64,000 nt of DNA from an uncultured Verrucomicrobiales bacterium (lineage in GTDB: Bacteria; Verrucomicrobiota; Verrucomicrobiia; Verrucomicrobiales; Akkermansiaceae), in contig CALGJQ010000025.1 of the NCBI GenBank assembly GCA_937928545.1, positions 80,257 to 144,256 of the forward strand, in the 5' to 3' direction. The position numbers and the translations under genes were made by a program. Positions 46,001-53,407 of this stretch are shown one piece after another (position 1 is the stretch's first letter; the number at the start of each line of letters is the position of its first letter). The notes below the pieces were generated by a model, which was not told the DNA's origin, ran no database searches, and saw only the letters and a list, made by a program, of their open reading frames with translations.

Positions 46001-48117
46001 CCACCTTCTCCACCGAGACCGCCCGCCGCTCCGAGACCAATCGCGCCTCCAGCTCCAGCCACTCCGCCGATACCACCAACTCCGCCTTGACCAGCAGCAC
46101 CTCCGGCACCACCAGCTCCACCGGCTCCACCGAGACCACCAATTCCGCCGTCTCCAGCAAGGCCACCGGCCCCGCCAACACCACCAGCTCCACCAGAACC
46201 GCCAAAGGCTCCAGTTCCGCCAGAAATCGTTCCCTCGTTGATAAGAGTTCCGCCGCTTCGAATTGCAACTCCGACGCCACCATCTCCGCCCGTGCCGCCA
46301 GCACCACCGGTTCCGCCAGCACCACCAGTGCCACCGTTTCCGCCGATCCCGCCAGCTCCACCATTTCCGCCAGCGGCTCCATTTCCACCAGATGCTCCAT
46401 CTCCGCCAGCACCGCCATCTCCAGCACCACCACCGTCTCCGCCAAAGCCACCGTCTCCGCCGTCTCCACCATTTCCACCGAGACCACCAATTCCGCCGTC
46501 GCCTCCAGTTCCGCCGATTCCGCCGCTTCCGCCGCTTCCACCAATGCCGCCAATGCCGCCGTCACCGCCACTTCCACTAAATCCTGCGGCACCACCGTTT
46601 CCGCCCATGCCAGCCGTTCCGCCTTTTCCGCCGTCACCACCGTCACCACCGTCTCCGCCATCTCCGGCATCTCCGCCGTCGATATTTGGATTCATTGGAT
46701 CAAAAATTGCATCAGCACCATTTCCTCCAGCACCCGCTGGATTACCGTCGGCACCATCTCCTCCCGTGGCATCGCCACCCTTCCCACCGTCGCCACCATT
46801 TCCGCCGTCGCCACCATTTCCGCCGGCGATACCTCCTCCACCTTGACTACCGGTGCCACCTTGACCGCCAACACCACCTTGGCCACCAACGCCACCTTGG
46901 CCGCCGTCACCTCCAATGCCACCGTTTCCGGCAGCACCTCCGTCTCCACCAGAACCACCGTCTCCACCGTTTTCCCCACTACTTCCAGATCCACCAACAC
47001 CACCCAATCCACCTTGGCCTCCATCACCTCCGCTGCCACCTGTTCCGCCTACACCACCCTGACCCCCGATTCCACCATCACCACCTTGGGCTCCATCCTC
47101 TCCATCACCGCCCACGATTGTTGCGGTATTCGTGAGAATCGATCCTTGAGAAACGACATAACCAACCCCTCCATCACCACCATCACCGCCAGCTTCTCCA
47201 TCCAGACCAGCTGCCCCATCGGCTCCGTTTTGACCAGCCGAACCCGTCGAGCCATTAGAGCCAACCTGTCCATCTAGACCTGCCGTTCCATTCTGACCAT
47301 CTGCGCCATCCGTCCCATCGCCTCCTACCTCACCGGCCATTCCATCAGATCCAGAAGTACCTGATAAGCCTGCTGAACCAGCGAGACCATTGTCCCCGGT
47401 CATTCCTTGATCACCAACCATTCCTGGATTTCCTGAAACTCCATTTAGACCAGTGGAACCATCTTGACCAACAAGACCCGCTCCTCCATCTTGACCGACA
47501 CGACCCAAACCTCCATTGGTCCCGTTTCCACCATTGCCTCCAGGCCCCTCCGCAGCAAAGCCGGTCGAGCCATTTCGGTCTTCTCCAGCTGCTCCCTGAG
47601 AGCCATCTTCTCCATCCGCTCCATCTGCTGCAGAAAGCATTGGATTGAGTAAAGCGTCAGAAAGCCCGACACCGACCGCTCCAGCTGATCCTGCTGATCC
47701 AGTCGATCCACCTGCACCGCTGGCACCATCCGTACCGCTGGCACCATCCGCACCGCTGGCACCATCGGCACCTTGCGCGCCATCCTGCGCTACATTGACT
47801 GTGACACCATCTGTTCCATTTTCGCCTGTCGCGCCAGTAGTTCCAGCCTGGCCTGATGATCCATTTTGGCCATCGGCTCCATTCGACCCACTCCCACCTG
47901 CCTGCCCAGCAGTGCCAGAACCTCCGGCCTGACCAGAGACATCATTGGTGAGCGTCTCAGAAGTCGTTGCCGCAGTTGCTCCTCCCGAGCCTCCTGCTGC
48001 TCCATCTGCCGCTACAAGCTGTGATGCGGACATCGCTCCTAGAGAAACGAAAAACATGGATGAGAAATTATAACGGGAAAGAAGGGACTTTGCAGTTTGC
48101 GAAGGCTTTTGGTTCAT
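43096..48117 (-). CDS. giant Gly-rich autotransporter adhesin
   Basis: 1673 residues from ATG 48117 (upstream TTG 48147 in frame). Signal peptide to about residue 37 (LVAADG). Residues about 40-915 form three Gly-rich blocks of nearly equal length (about 277-280 residues each), separated by three beta-helix-like rungs (VSQGSILTNTATIVGG, RSGGTLINEGTISGG, GEGNTTIINNGTIIAG) about 300 residues apart. Then comes a passenger with the autotransporter repeat LTKLGAGSLVLSGTNTYSGLTSVEGGTLVLG, split in the chain, and a C-terminal beta-barrel of about 280 residues ending LKASWSF, a terminal Phe as in type V secretion. Block 1 and the end of block 3 have collagen-like Gly-X-Y runs. Probably surface-displayed. 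Confidence 0.9.
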   Translation of the reverse strand: MNQKPSQTAKSLLSRYNFSSMFFVSLGAMSASQLVAADGAAGGSGGATAATTSETLTNDVSGQAGGSGTAGQAGGSGSNGADGQNGSSGQAGTTGATGENGTDGVTVNVAQDGAQGADGASGADGASGTDGASGAGGSTGSAGSAGAVGVGLSDALLNPMLSAADGADGEDGSQGAAGEDRNGSTGFAAEGPGGNGGNGTNGGLGRVGQDGGAGLVGQDGSTGLNGVSGNPGMVGDQGMTGDNGLAGSAGLSGTSGSDGMAGEVGGDGTDGADGQNGTAGLDGQVGSNGSTGSAGQNGADGAAGLDGEAGGDGGDGGVGYVVSQGSILTNTATIVGGDGEDGAQGGDGGIGGQGGVGGTGGSGGDGGQGGLGGVGGSGSSGENGGDGGSGGDGGAAGNGGIGGDGGQGGVGGQGGVGGQGGTGSQGGGGIAGGNGGDGGNGGDGGKGGDATGGDGADGNPAGAGGNGADAIFDPMNPNIDGGDAGDGGDGGDGGDGGKGGTAGMGGNGGAAGFSGSGGDGGIGGIGGSGGSGGIGGTGGDGGIGGLGGNGGDGGDGGFGGDGGGAGDGGAGGDGASGGNGAAGGNGGAGGIGGNGGTGGAGGTGGAGGTGGDGGVGVAIRSGGTLINEGTISGGTGAFGGSGGAGGVGGAGGLAGDGGIGGLGGAGGAGGAGGAAGQGGVGGIGGVAGAGGAIGLGAAGGLGGEGGLAGAGGAGGLGGAGGLGGVGGSGGSAGLVGTPGQGGAGGAAVGGAGGIGGAGGEGGTGGAKTGTGIVGMDGEDGVRGIDGLDGIDSPSGIAGSMGGIGANGAGGVPGSGTTAGVDGADGVDGSMGVEGIAGTSGASGNPGAPGANGNPGVDGKSGPAGMSGAAGGAGAAGASGSSGSGGAVGSAGLAGASGSAGGVGSGGASGALGGMGMGGIAVTGEGNTTIINNGTIIAGMKGDGSVQSNAIKFSGGGNMLELRSNSVIEGNVVAMQMDGEADDHLCLGGDENSTFDVGQIGQQYVGFNQYSKDGESQWNLTGTTDELTPWTINEGVLSVAQDGSLGAAEGGLTFNGGALQVTGTEFTGTSRNVSLLSGGGSFDIVDAENCFHLDQAITGTGDLTKLGAGSLVLSGTNTYSGLTSVEGGTLVLGDSLADSDTSIAGNAIVGSAGGLAGFGSVGGNLSNSGTLNPGSHCNDSHDVGTITVGGDYTQTAEGTLHLDLERSTGASDLLVVGGDANLGGEVVYHTDDGETWHSSHAIIETEGAVNGSFETVSGNLDNLNSVLTNTDLGVQLELIRNDVDFETEIEGLTDNQSSAAAGLNSTERNGELYNSIVRGGAENASANFDQLSGELHAGVAGAILGSERVVQGVNLDRIRDHVRDNRDNGRTTTTTNYHDPKGGLASTTTHRQLDSNGVALWGNLVSDELSLDGNDNISDLDQSLDGFFVGANVMLGQGWSAGLSFGHTDGDVSLSDRRSSADIESMTLAATLGRSLEMENGFVNVLIGASYTKSDIETRRNTLMGGVGNTYTADYDADALQIFGELGYEYRFNHRSTLEPFLRLGWTNLSGDSYAEDGGPGALQGDGFDQDRLTSMLGLRYGHDFRTGSIPSRLHGTIGWEHVFGDEYSSASHSFAGGSAFDVSSASYATDSAVIGLGLDFDVTESLRIGASYLGRFSSEERNDNFQLKASWSF

Positions 48118-48350
48118 AAGTAATTTTTTGGGGTTATTAACAAACAATAATTGTTCGGAGGGCTTAATTACTTAGAACCATTAACAAATTCAATAAAAAA
48201 TGAAAAAAACAGGGGCGTTATTCTGCGAATTTCATCTAAATCATTCATTTTGAGCGCTTTAACAATTTTAACGTCTTAAAATTTGAAAAAAAATAGCATT
48301 AAAGTATTCCAATCTTTAACTAAGAGACATTAAATAAACCGCTCGTCTCT
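48118..48350 (-). promoter_or_regulatory. AT-rich promoter region of the autotransporter gene
   Basis: 233 bases markedly richer in A/T than surrounding DNA, containing A and T runs and several AATT/TTAAA words, between the SurA-like gene stop and the autotransporter start. No coding sequence is seen. It must hold the autotransporter promoter; low GC of this kind often attracts silencing proteins, though none can be named here. No unique -35/-10 was chosen. Confidence 0.5.
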
Positions 48351-49106
48351 TTACTCCCCCTCCTCGGCATGGAGGACATCTTTGAAAATATCGATCTTCC
48401 CTTCCGCGTAATGGCGGAGTTTTTCATAGCGGAACTTCTTCCACATCACGTCGCGTTTTTTGAGGGCTAAGGAATCTTTGATGCTCTCTTTCGACTCTTC
48501 AAAGCTTACCGAGAAATTTGCTTTATTTTCCTCATACCACGCGAGTGCTTCGTCGTCGCTGACGTCATCTGGGACTCTTGCCTCGAGGTAGTCTGCACGT
48601 TGCATTCGCGCGGCGAGGCGCATCTCCTGTTCTTTTTCACCGGACCATGAGGCCCGCTTTGCGAGTTCTTCGAAGACTCTTCCGTCAGGATAGCGTTTCT
48701 TTTCAATCTCCAAGGCACGCGCAATCTCCTCTTCCGGAACTGCCACTTCCTCTGCTTTGGACACCTTAATCTGAAGCTTGATTAATTCCTCATCGATCAG
48801 TTGTTGTAAAATCAGTTCACGGAGGAGGCGGTGTTCATCGACTCCTAAGCCTTCTGGCTCCCGTCCCCGACGCCAGAGGTATTCTTTGAGGGACTCTTCG
48901 ACCTGAGCGCGGTAGATGGGACGGTAGTAAACACGAGCCACCACCCCGGAGGCTTTGGCCTCAGCGATGATTTCTTCGGCATCGCGAGGAGAGGTGTTGA
49001 GAGTCTTATAGATAGGACCTTTATAAACAAAGAGATCACAGATCAGATAGCCAACCAGGATGAGGTAAACCCCCATCCGCAGTGCCATGATCTTTGGGAT
49101 ACTCAT
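48351..49106 (-). CDS. SurA-like membrane-anchored chaperone/PpiC-like protein
   Basis: 251 residues from ATG 49106, which overlaps the stop of the upstream L,D-transpeptidase as ATGA; the frame is open to 49181 but that extension lies in the neighbour's coding region. A basic N-terminus and one helix (about 8-27) anchor it. The rest is helical and charged, with LILQQLIDEELIKLQIKVSK and EEEIARALE as in the N-terminal domain of SurA/PpiD, and DVSDDEALAWYEENKANFS as in the foldase family linker. A full PPIase parvulin domain is not evident. Likely a chaperone for envelope proteins. Confidence 0.75.
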   Translation of the reverse strand: MSIPKIMALRMGVYLILVGYLICDLFVYKGPIYKTLNTSPRDAEEIIAEAKASGVVARVYYRPIYRAQVEESLKEYLWRRGREPEGLGVDEHRLLRELILQQLIDEELIKLQIKVSKAEEVAVPEEEIARALEIEKKRYPDGRVFEELAKRASWSGEKEQEMRLAARMQRADYLEARVPDDVSDDEALAWYEENKANFSVSFEESKESIKDSLALKKRDVMWKKFRYEKLRHYAEGKIDIFKDVLHAEEGE

Positions 49107-50119
49107 CGTACAATCACGCGAGCCCCAGGACGAACAAACCGAGGGAAGCGAGCGACATCCCAGTTCGAAAGTCGGTAACAACCAGCACTCTGCGAACGTC
49201 CAATCGTGCGAGGACTAGAGGTTCCATGAATCCCGATTCCCGACTTTGAAAGACCATTCCACATCGCCCCAATTGGATTATTTGGACCGTGGGGCACTTG
49301 GATTGCTTTCTTGCTCCGCTTGCCAGTTTTCAGAAGCTGCTTGTCGTAACGCCAAGATGGAAATTCGACCGAATTAGTGATCGACCAAGTCCCGCGGTGG
49401 ATAAATTTTTCCTGTCCTGGAGTTGTTGGAAACATCGCCACCAATTTACCAAGAGGGTCTTTTTCCCCCTCAGCAATAATCAAAGCTGTCCCGGGAATCG
49501 TGGGGGCAGATTGAGAGGGATCATAGATGAACATTTGCTTGTTCTTGGTATCAATAACGACGGTCCGCTTACTGAGTTTGGAATCTCTTTTATAGCTCCG
49601 ACCAGCGGCTAGTTTTTCGATGCGGAAGGGCTCGATATTTGGAACCTTTAGGAGAGAACGAGGTTTCAGTCCGTAACACCTGCTCTTCCCATTCAATTCA
49701 ATGAGAAAGGACTCAGAAGTATGGTAACGCTCCGCCATGAATTCGAGATAACTGCGGTAGGCCATCAACTTAACCTCTCCCAATTTGTCATAGCCATGCG
49801 GCAGCTTCGGGTTGATGTATTCTTTCGCCAGCGAGGGAACCGTCGCAGTTGCGTAAAGTGTTTTAACCTCTGCTTTCGCTTCCTTGAGGAGGGCCTCCCA
49901 TGCTCCCGGCGACCGTCCTTTTGAGCGGTTATATGAGTAGACGGCTCGACGAGTAAAATTGCCCGGCTTGCCATCAAGGAAGCCAGGACCAAAACACTTC
50001 TGGTCTAGGAAAATTTGGATACGCAGGCCGTCTTCTCCAGTCTTAGGCGCGTCGTTTTGGGCAACCAACGAAAGCGAAGAAAGCGAGATTACAGATAGAA
50101 TTATGGGGAACAGTCTCAT
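49103..50119 (-). CDS. L,D-transpeptidase (YkuD domain)
   Basis: 338 residues with signal peptide MRLFPIILSVISLSSLSLVA. The C-terminal YkuD domain (about 185-338) has the active-site block with His298 (IGIHGT) and nucleophile Cys314 (SAGCYRLSN). YkuD enzymes make 3-3 crosslinks in peptidoglycan or attach lipoproteins to it. A LysM-like or linker region (RSLLKVPNIEPF) precedes it. Translational coupling with the SurA-like gene suggests joint envelope assembly. The lipoproteins with Lys-rich or LysM regions in this window could be substrates, but that is speculative. Confidence 0.9.
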   Translation of the reverse strand: MRLFPIILSVISLSSLSLVAQNDAPKTGEDGLRIQIFLDQKCFGPGFLDGKPGNFTRRAVYSYNRSKGRSPGAWEALLKEAKAEVKTLYATATVPSLAKEYINPKLPHGYDKLGEVKLMAYRSYLEFMAERYHTSESFLIELNGKSRCYGLKPRSLLKVPNIEPFRIEKLAAGRSYKRDSKLSKRTVVIDTKNKQMFIYDPSQSAPTIPGTALIIAEGEKDPLGKLVAMFPTTPGQEKFIHRGTWSITNSVEFPSWRYDKQLLKTGKRSKKAIQVPHGPNNPIGAMWNGLSKSGIGIHGTSSPRTIGRSQSAGCYRLSNWDVARFPRFVRPGARVIVR

Positions 50120-50343
50120 GGGGAATGAAATTTTGGAGAGTCAAATTTAACATACCCAGAATAATAAGCAATCCTTACGATTAGGGGAAAATTTGGAAGC
50201 AATTTGACCATAATAGCCTCGATTGCCTGCTCATGCTTGAAGCAAAATGACATTTGAGGGGAATTAGGGACAAATGAAGGCCTCTCCGCCCTGTAAAACG
50301 CTATAAACCTTGATTTCTTTGGCTCTTAACGTACCTCGCACCC
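50120..50343. promoter_or_regulatory. divergent promoter region, L,D-transpeptidase / DEAD helicase
   Basis: 224 non-coding bases between two divergent genes; promoters for both must lie here. The helicase side has a long leader (over 100 bases with no ORF), as is common for cold-induced helicase mRNAs; cold control is only a possibility. No strong hairpin or obvious operator was found. Confidence 0.45.
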
Positions 50344-51561
50344 ATGCGTTTTGACGAACTTGGTCTCAAAGAGACCGTCCTCGAAGCCGTGACTGAGTCC
50401 GGCTACGAGAATCCTACCCCAATTCAGGCACAAGCCATTCCCTTGATTTTGGAGGGCCGGGATGTCATCGGAGCTTCTCAGACTGGCACCGGAAAGACCG
50501 CGGCCTTCGCCCTCCCCTCTCTTTCCAAGATCGAGCCTATCGGCAAACCTCAGATCCTTATTCTGGAGCCCACCCGAGAGCTCGCCGATCAGGTCGCTGA
50601 ACAATTCCTTCACTATGGAAAGAAGACCGGTTGTAAAGTCGCTCTTCTCTACGGTGGAGTCGGTCACGGTAAGCAGGACGAGCAACTCGCCGCCGGAGCG
50701 GATATCGTGGTCGCCACTCCAGGACGACTCGTCGATCACTTCTATCGTGGCACGATGAAGTTCAAGGAAATCAAGATCCTTATTCTTGATGAAGTCGACC
50801 GCATGCTCGACATGGGTTTCCTTCCACAGGTTCGTAAGATCATCAATATCTGCCCTTGGAACAATGAAGAGCAGAGCCGCCAAACCCTCTTCTTCTCCGC
50901 CACCATGCCACCCGTCATCGCCGGTTTTGCCGAATGGTGCCTCACCGATCCTGCCACAGTTGAAATTGCACGTCGTGAAGTTGCCTCGACTGTTTCTCAC
51001 TCTTTCTTCCCCGTCGCGATGACTCAACGGGACGAACTCCTCCTCGGGCTCCTTGAAAAGACAGCCTACGATTCCTTGATGATCTTCACCCGCACTCGGA
51101 AGGAAGCGGATGTCATTGCCAACCTCCTCTCCCAACAAGAAGCCATCGGAAACACCGTCACCGTGATGCACTCTGACATTCGTCAAAATGATCGGATGAA
51201 AGCTCTCAAGGGCTTTAAGGAAGGCATTTATAAAATCCTCGTTGCCACCGATGTCGCAGCCCGAGGCATCGATATTTCCGACGTGACTCACGTGATCAAC
51301 TACCGTGTTCCTGAAAACGCCGAAGATTACGTTCACCGGATCGGCCGGACTGGTCGTGCCGAGAAGGAAGGCGATGCCTTCACTCTCCTCACCGCCGATG
51401 AGCTGGAATATGCTGACGCGGTGGAAGGCTTCATTAATAAGAAGATCGAGCGCAAGAAGCTCGAGGGCTTCGAATATCAATACACTGCGCTTCTTGACAC
51501 CGAGCCGCGCAAGCCCATCAAAAAACCTCGCCGTGGAGGCGGAAAACGCCGCCGCCGATAG
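50344..51561 (+). CDS. DEAD-box family RNA helicase (RhlE-like)
   Basis: 405 residues. Motifs in order: Q motif PTPIQAQAIP, Walker A SQTGTGKT, PTREL, TPGRL, motif II DEVD (in ILDEVDRMLDMGFL, replacing the usual DEAD), SAT, HSDIRQNDR, ATDVAARGIDI and HRIGRTGRA. The C-terminus is short and basic (RRGGGKRRRR), as in RhlE-type helicases that act on rRNA or mRNA structure. ruvC follows after six bases, so co-transcription is likely. The DEVD variant still keeps both catalytic acids. Confidence 0.93.
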   Translation: MRFDELGLKETVLEAVTESGYENPTPIQAQAIPLILEGRDVIGASQTGTGKTAAFALPSLSKIEPIGKPQILILEPTRELADQVAEQFLHYGKKTGCKVALLYGGVGHGKQDEQLAAGADIVVATPGRLVDHFYRGTMKFKEIKILILDEVDRMLDMGFLPQVRKIINICPWNNEEQSRQTLFFSATMPPVIAGFAEWCLTDPATVEIARREVASTVSHSFFPVAMTQRDELLLGLLEKTAYDSLMIFTRTRKEADVIANLLSQQEAIGNTVTVMHSDIRQNDRMKALKGFKEGIYKILVATDVAARGIDISDVTHVINYRVPENAEDYVHRIGRTGRAEKEGDAFTLLTADELEYADAVEGFINKKIERKKLEGFEYQYTALLDTEPRKPIKKPRRGGGKRRRR

Positions 51562-51567
51562 AGACCC

Positions 51568-52071
51568 ATGCGCACTTTAGGAATCGACCCTGCGGTGCGT
51601 AATACCGGCTACGCGATCCTCGAAGGTGACCACACCTCAGCGAAAGCTCTCGACTACGGAGTCATCTCAATCCCTGCCCGTATCAAGCAATCCGGTGCTC
51701 TTGGTGCCATTTGTACTGGGGTCAAAAACCTCATCGAAAAGTGGCAACCCGATGAAGTCGCCATCGAGGGAATCATTTACGTCCAATCACACCGGACTGC
51801 CATTTCGATGGGAGCCGCTCGCGCCGCCCCCCTGATCGCGGCTGCCTCATACGGCCTCAAGGTTTACGAATACTCTCCTAAAAAGGTCAAAAAGGCCATC
51901 GTCGGCAAAGGCACCGCTGACAAAGATCAAGTGGCCTTCATGATCCGCGCCCTCCTCGGATTGGCAGAGACTCCCCCGTCTGACGCCGCCGACGCCATGG
52001 CGATCGCTTTAGCGCACCTACAAGCATCCGATCCGAGGCGCGCAGCGCTGCTCGATCGCCGAGAAGTTTAA
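51568..52071 (+). CDS. ruvC: Holliday junction resolvase RuvC
   Basis: 167 residues. Cuts four-way junctions in recombination with RuvAB. The four catalytic acids are present: D7 (LGIDPAVRNTGYA), E67 (AIEGII), D139 and D142 (SDAADAMAIALAH). The conserved region after Glu reads YVQSHRTAISMGAARA rather than the usual F..N..S..LGQARG, a diverged version. ruvA and ruvB are not in the window. Its stop overlaps that of the FAD oxidoreductase in TTAA. Confidence 0.92.
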   Translation: MRTLGIDPAVRNTGYAILEGDHTSAKALDYGVISIPARIKQSGALGAICTGVKNLIEKWQPDEVAIEGIIYVQSHRTAISMGAARAAPLIAAASYGLKVYEYSPKKVKKAIVGKGTADKDQVAFMIRALLGLAETPPSDAADAMAIALAHLQASDPRRAALLDRREV

Positions 52072-53309
52072 GTCACCTTGGACGACTTCTTTCCAAGAAG
52101 CGCATTGGCAGCTGCCAGCCCTGAGGTCATTGCTCCTTCGATCGAAGCACTAACGCTATGATCACCACAGATGATGACTCCATCGATCTCATGGAAGCCC
52201 ACAGATTTCGTCTCCGGCTGGCAGGGCAGAGCCCTTCGAATCACATCCGTGCGAAGATGATCCCAGCTCTCCACTTGAGCTCCAAACCATTCCCCCAACT
52301 CAGTTTTCACGAATCCGGGAAGGTTTTCATCTTCATGAAGCCCCAAGAGCGATACTGACACCAAAGACTGCCCCGCCGGAGCATACGAGCCCGAGACATC
52401 ACTCATCACCGCAACATTGTTCACTAGCCCTTTTGATCGACCATTCAAAGCAATGATCGCTTCATCGAGAGGTGATTGCTCCGCTGCAAAGTAGACATTC
52501 GTAACCGCGCGCCAATCGGGAGCCTCACTTGCAAATGCCGGAACGAATTCGCCTGCGACTGAAGCCTCCGTTGCCACAATCACTCTCGAAGCGCTGATTA
52601 CCTCGCCTGACTTTAAAGAAACCTCGTTTTGACTCAAAGAGGTGGCCTTCGTATTCAACCTCACGGCCCCATTTGGGAGGCGACCAAGAAGTTGCTTTGG
52701 GATTTCACCCATTCCTTTCTCGGGAACCGTGGCACTTCCCTGACTGAACATCCGAAAGGTGAACTCAAACATACGACTCGAGGTCTGCAACTCTCGCTCC
52801 AAAAAAATCCCGCCATAAAAGCTCCGGAAAAAGACATCGATCATCTTCTTCGAGAAACCAAAATCACGCAGGTAACTTTCCGTCGTCATGTCAGGACGGG
52901 CCGCAATTTCATCTAACGACGAATCGAGCACTCTCTGGCGCAGGACCGCCACCCTGAGTTTATCAAGCAGAGAACCAATCGGAGCAAACGCCGACCGCAG
53001 CACAGAGGCCGGACGCCTGAAGACATCCATCACTCGGTGCAGTGACGTTCCATCATAGACCAAGGCTCCTGGCTCAAAGGGACACAGCTTGAGACTCTCA
53101 AGATCGAGGATTTCTCCCGCTACAGGATACGCATCAAGAAACACCTGAAAGCCGCGATCGAGTAAGAAACCATCGACCTCATCAGTTCTGACCCGTCCCC
53201 CCACTCCATCGGATGCCTCCAACAAAACCACTGGCATTCCCGCCTCATGCAAGGTGACCGCACAAGTGAGACCGGAGATTCCAGCTCCAATGATGACGAC
53301 AGGTTTCAT
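52068..53309 (-). CDS. FAD-dependent amine oxidase/protoporphyrinogen-oxidase-like protein
   Basis: 413 residues. N-terminal dinucleotide-binding motif VVIIGAGISGLTCAV followed by LLEASDGVGGRVRTDEVDGF, the GG-motif of the monoamine-oxidase/PpoX/desaturase group, and a C-terminal FAD segment VIICGDHSVSASIEGAMTSGLAAA. Members oxidise amines, protoporphyrinogen or carotenoids; none can be assigned. No heme or carotenoid genes are adjacent. It has its own upstream region facing away from nptA-type gene; a terminator of that gene lies just upstream. Confidence 0.85.
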   Translation of the reverse strand: MKPVVIIGAGISGLTCAVTLHEAGMPVVLLEASDGVGGRVRTDEVDGFLLDRGFQVFLDAYPVAGEILDLESLKLCPFEPGALVYDGTSLHRVMDVFRRPASVLRSAFAPIGSLLDKLRVAVLRQRVLDSSLDEIAARPDMTTESYLRDFGFSKKMIDVFFRSFYGGIFLERELQTSSRMFEFTFRMFSQGSATVPEKGMGEIPKQLLGRLPNGAVRLNTKATSLSQNEVSLKSGEVISASRVIVATEASVAGEFVPAFASEAPDWRAVTNVYFAAEQSPLDEAIIALNGRSKGLVNNVAVMSDVSGSYAPAGQSLVSVSLLGLHEDENLPGFVKTELGEWFGAQVESWDHLRTDVIRRALPCQPETKSVGFHEIDGVIICGDHSVSASIEGAMTSGLAAANALLGKKSSKVT

Positions 53310-53356
53310 TTCTTTCTCTTCGCTTAGGATCTCCTTTTACACAAGGGCGAACAAAA

Positions 53357-53388
53357 AGCCCCCAACTACGAAAACGCAGTCGGGGGCT
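53357..53388 (-). terminator. intrinsic terminator of the Na/Pi cotransporter gene
   Basis: On the minus strand a 14-bp stem (two G-U pairs; core AGCCCCC/GGGGGCT) closes a UUUU loop and is followed by TTTTTG. It lies 20 bases downstream of the cotransporter stop and upstream of the FAD oxidoreductase start. Confidence 0.88.
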
Positions 53389-53407
53389 GAAAGTTCGATG
53401 CTGAAAT

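Noticed and set aside
45245..46846. Long plus-strand Pro-rich reading frames opposite the autotransporter
   Set aside because: They are mirror frames of Gly codons (GGN read as NCC), lack family features and end where the Gly-rich blocks end.
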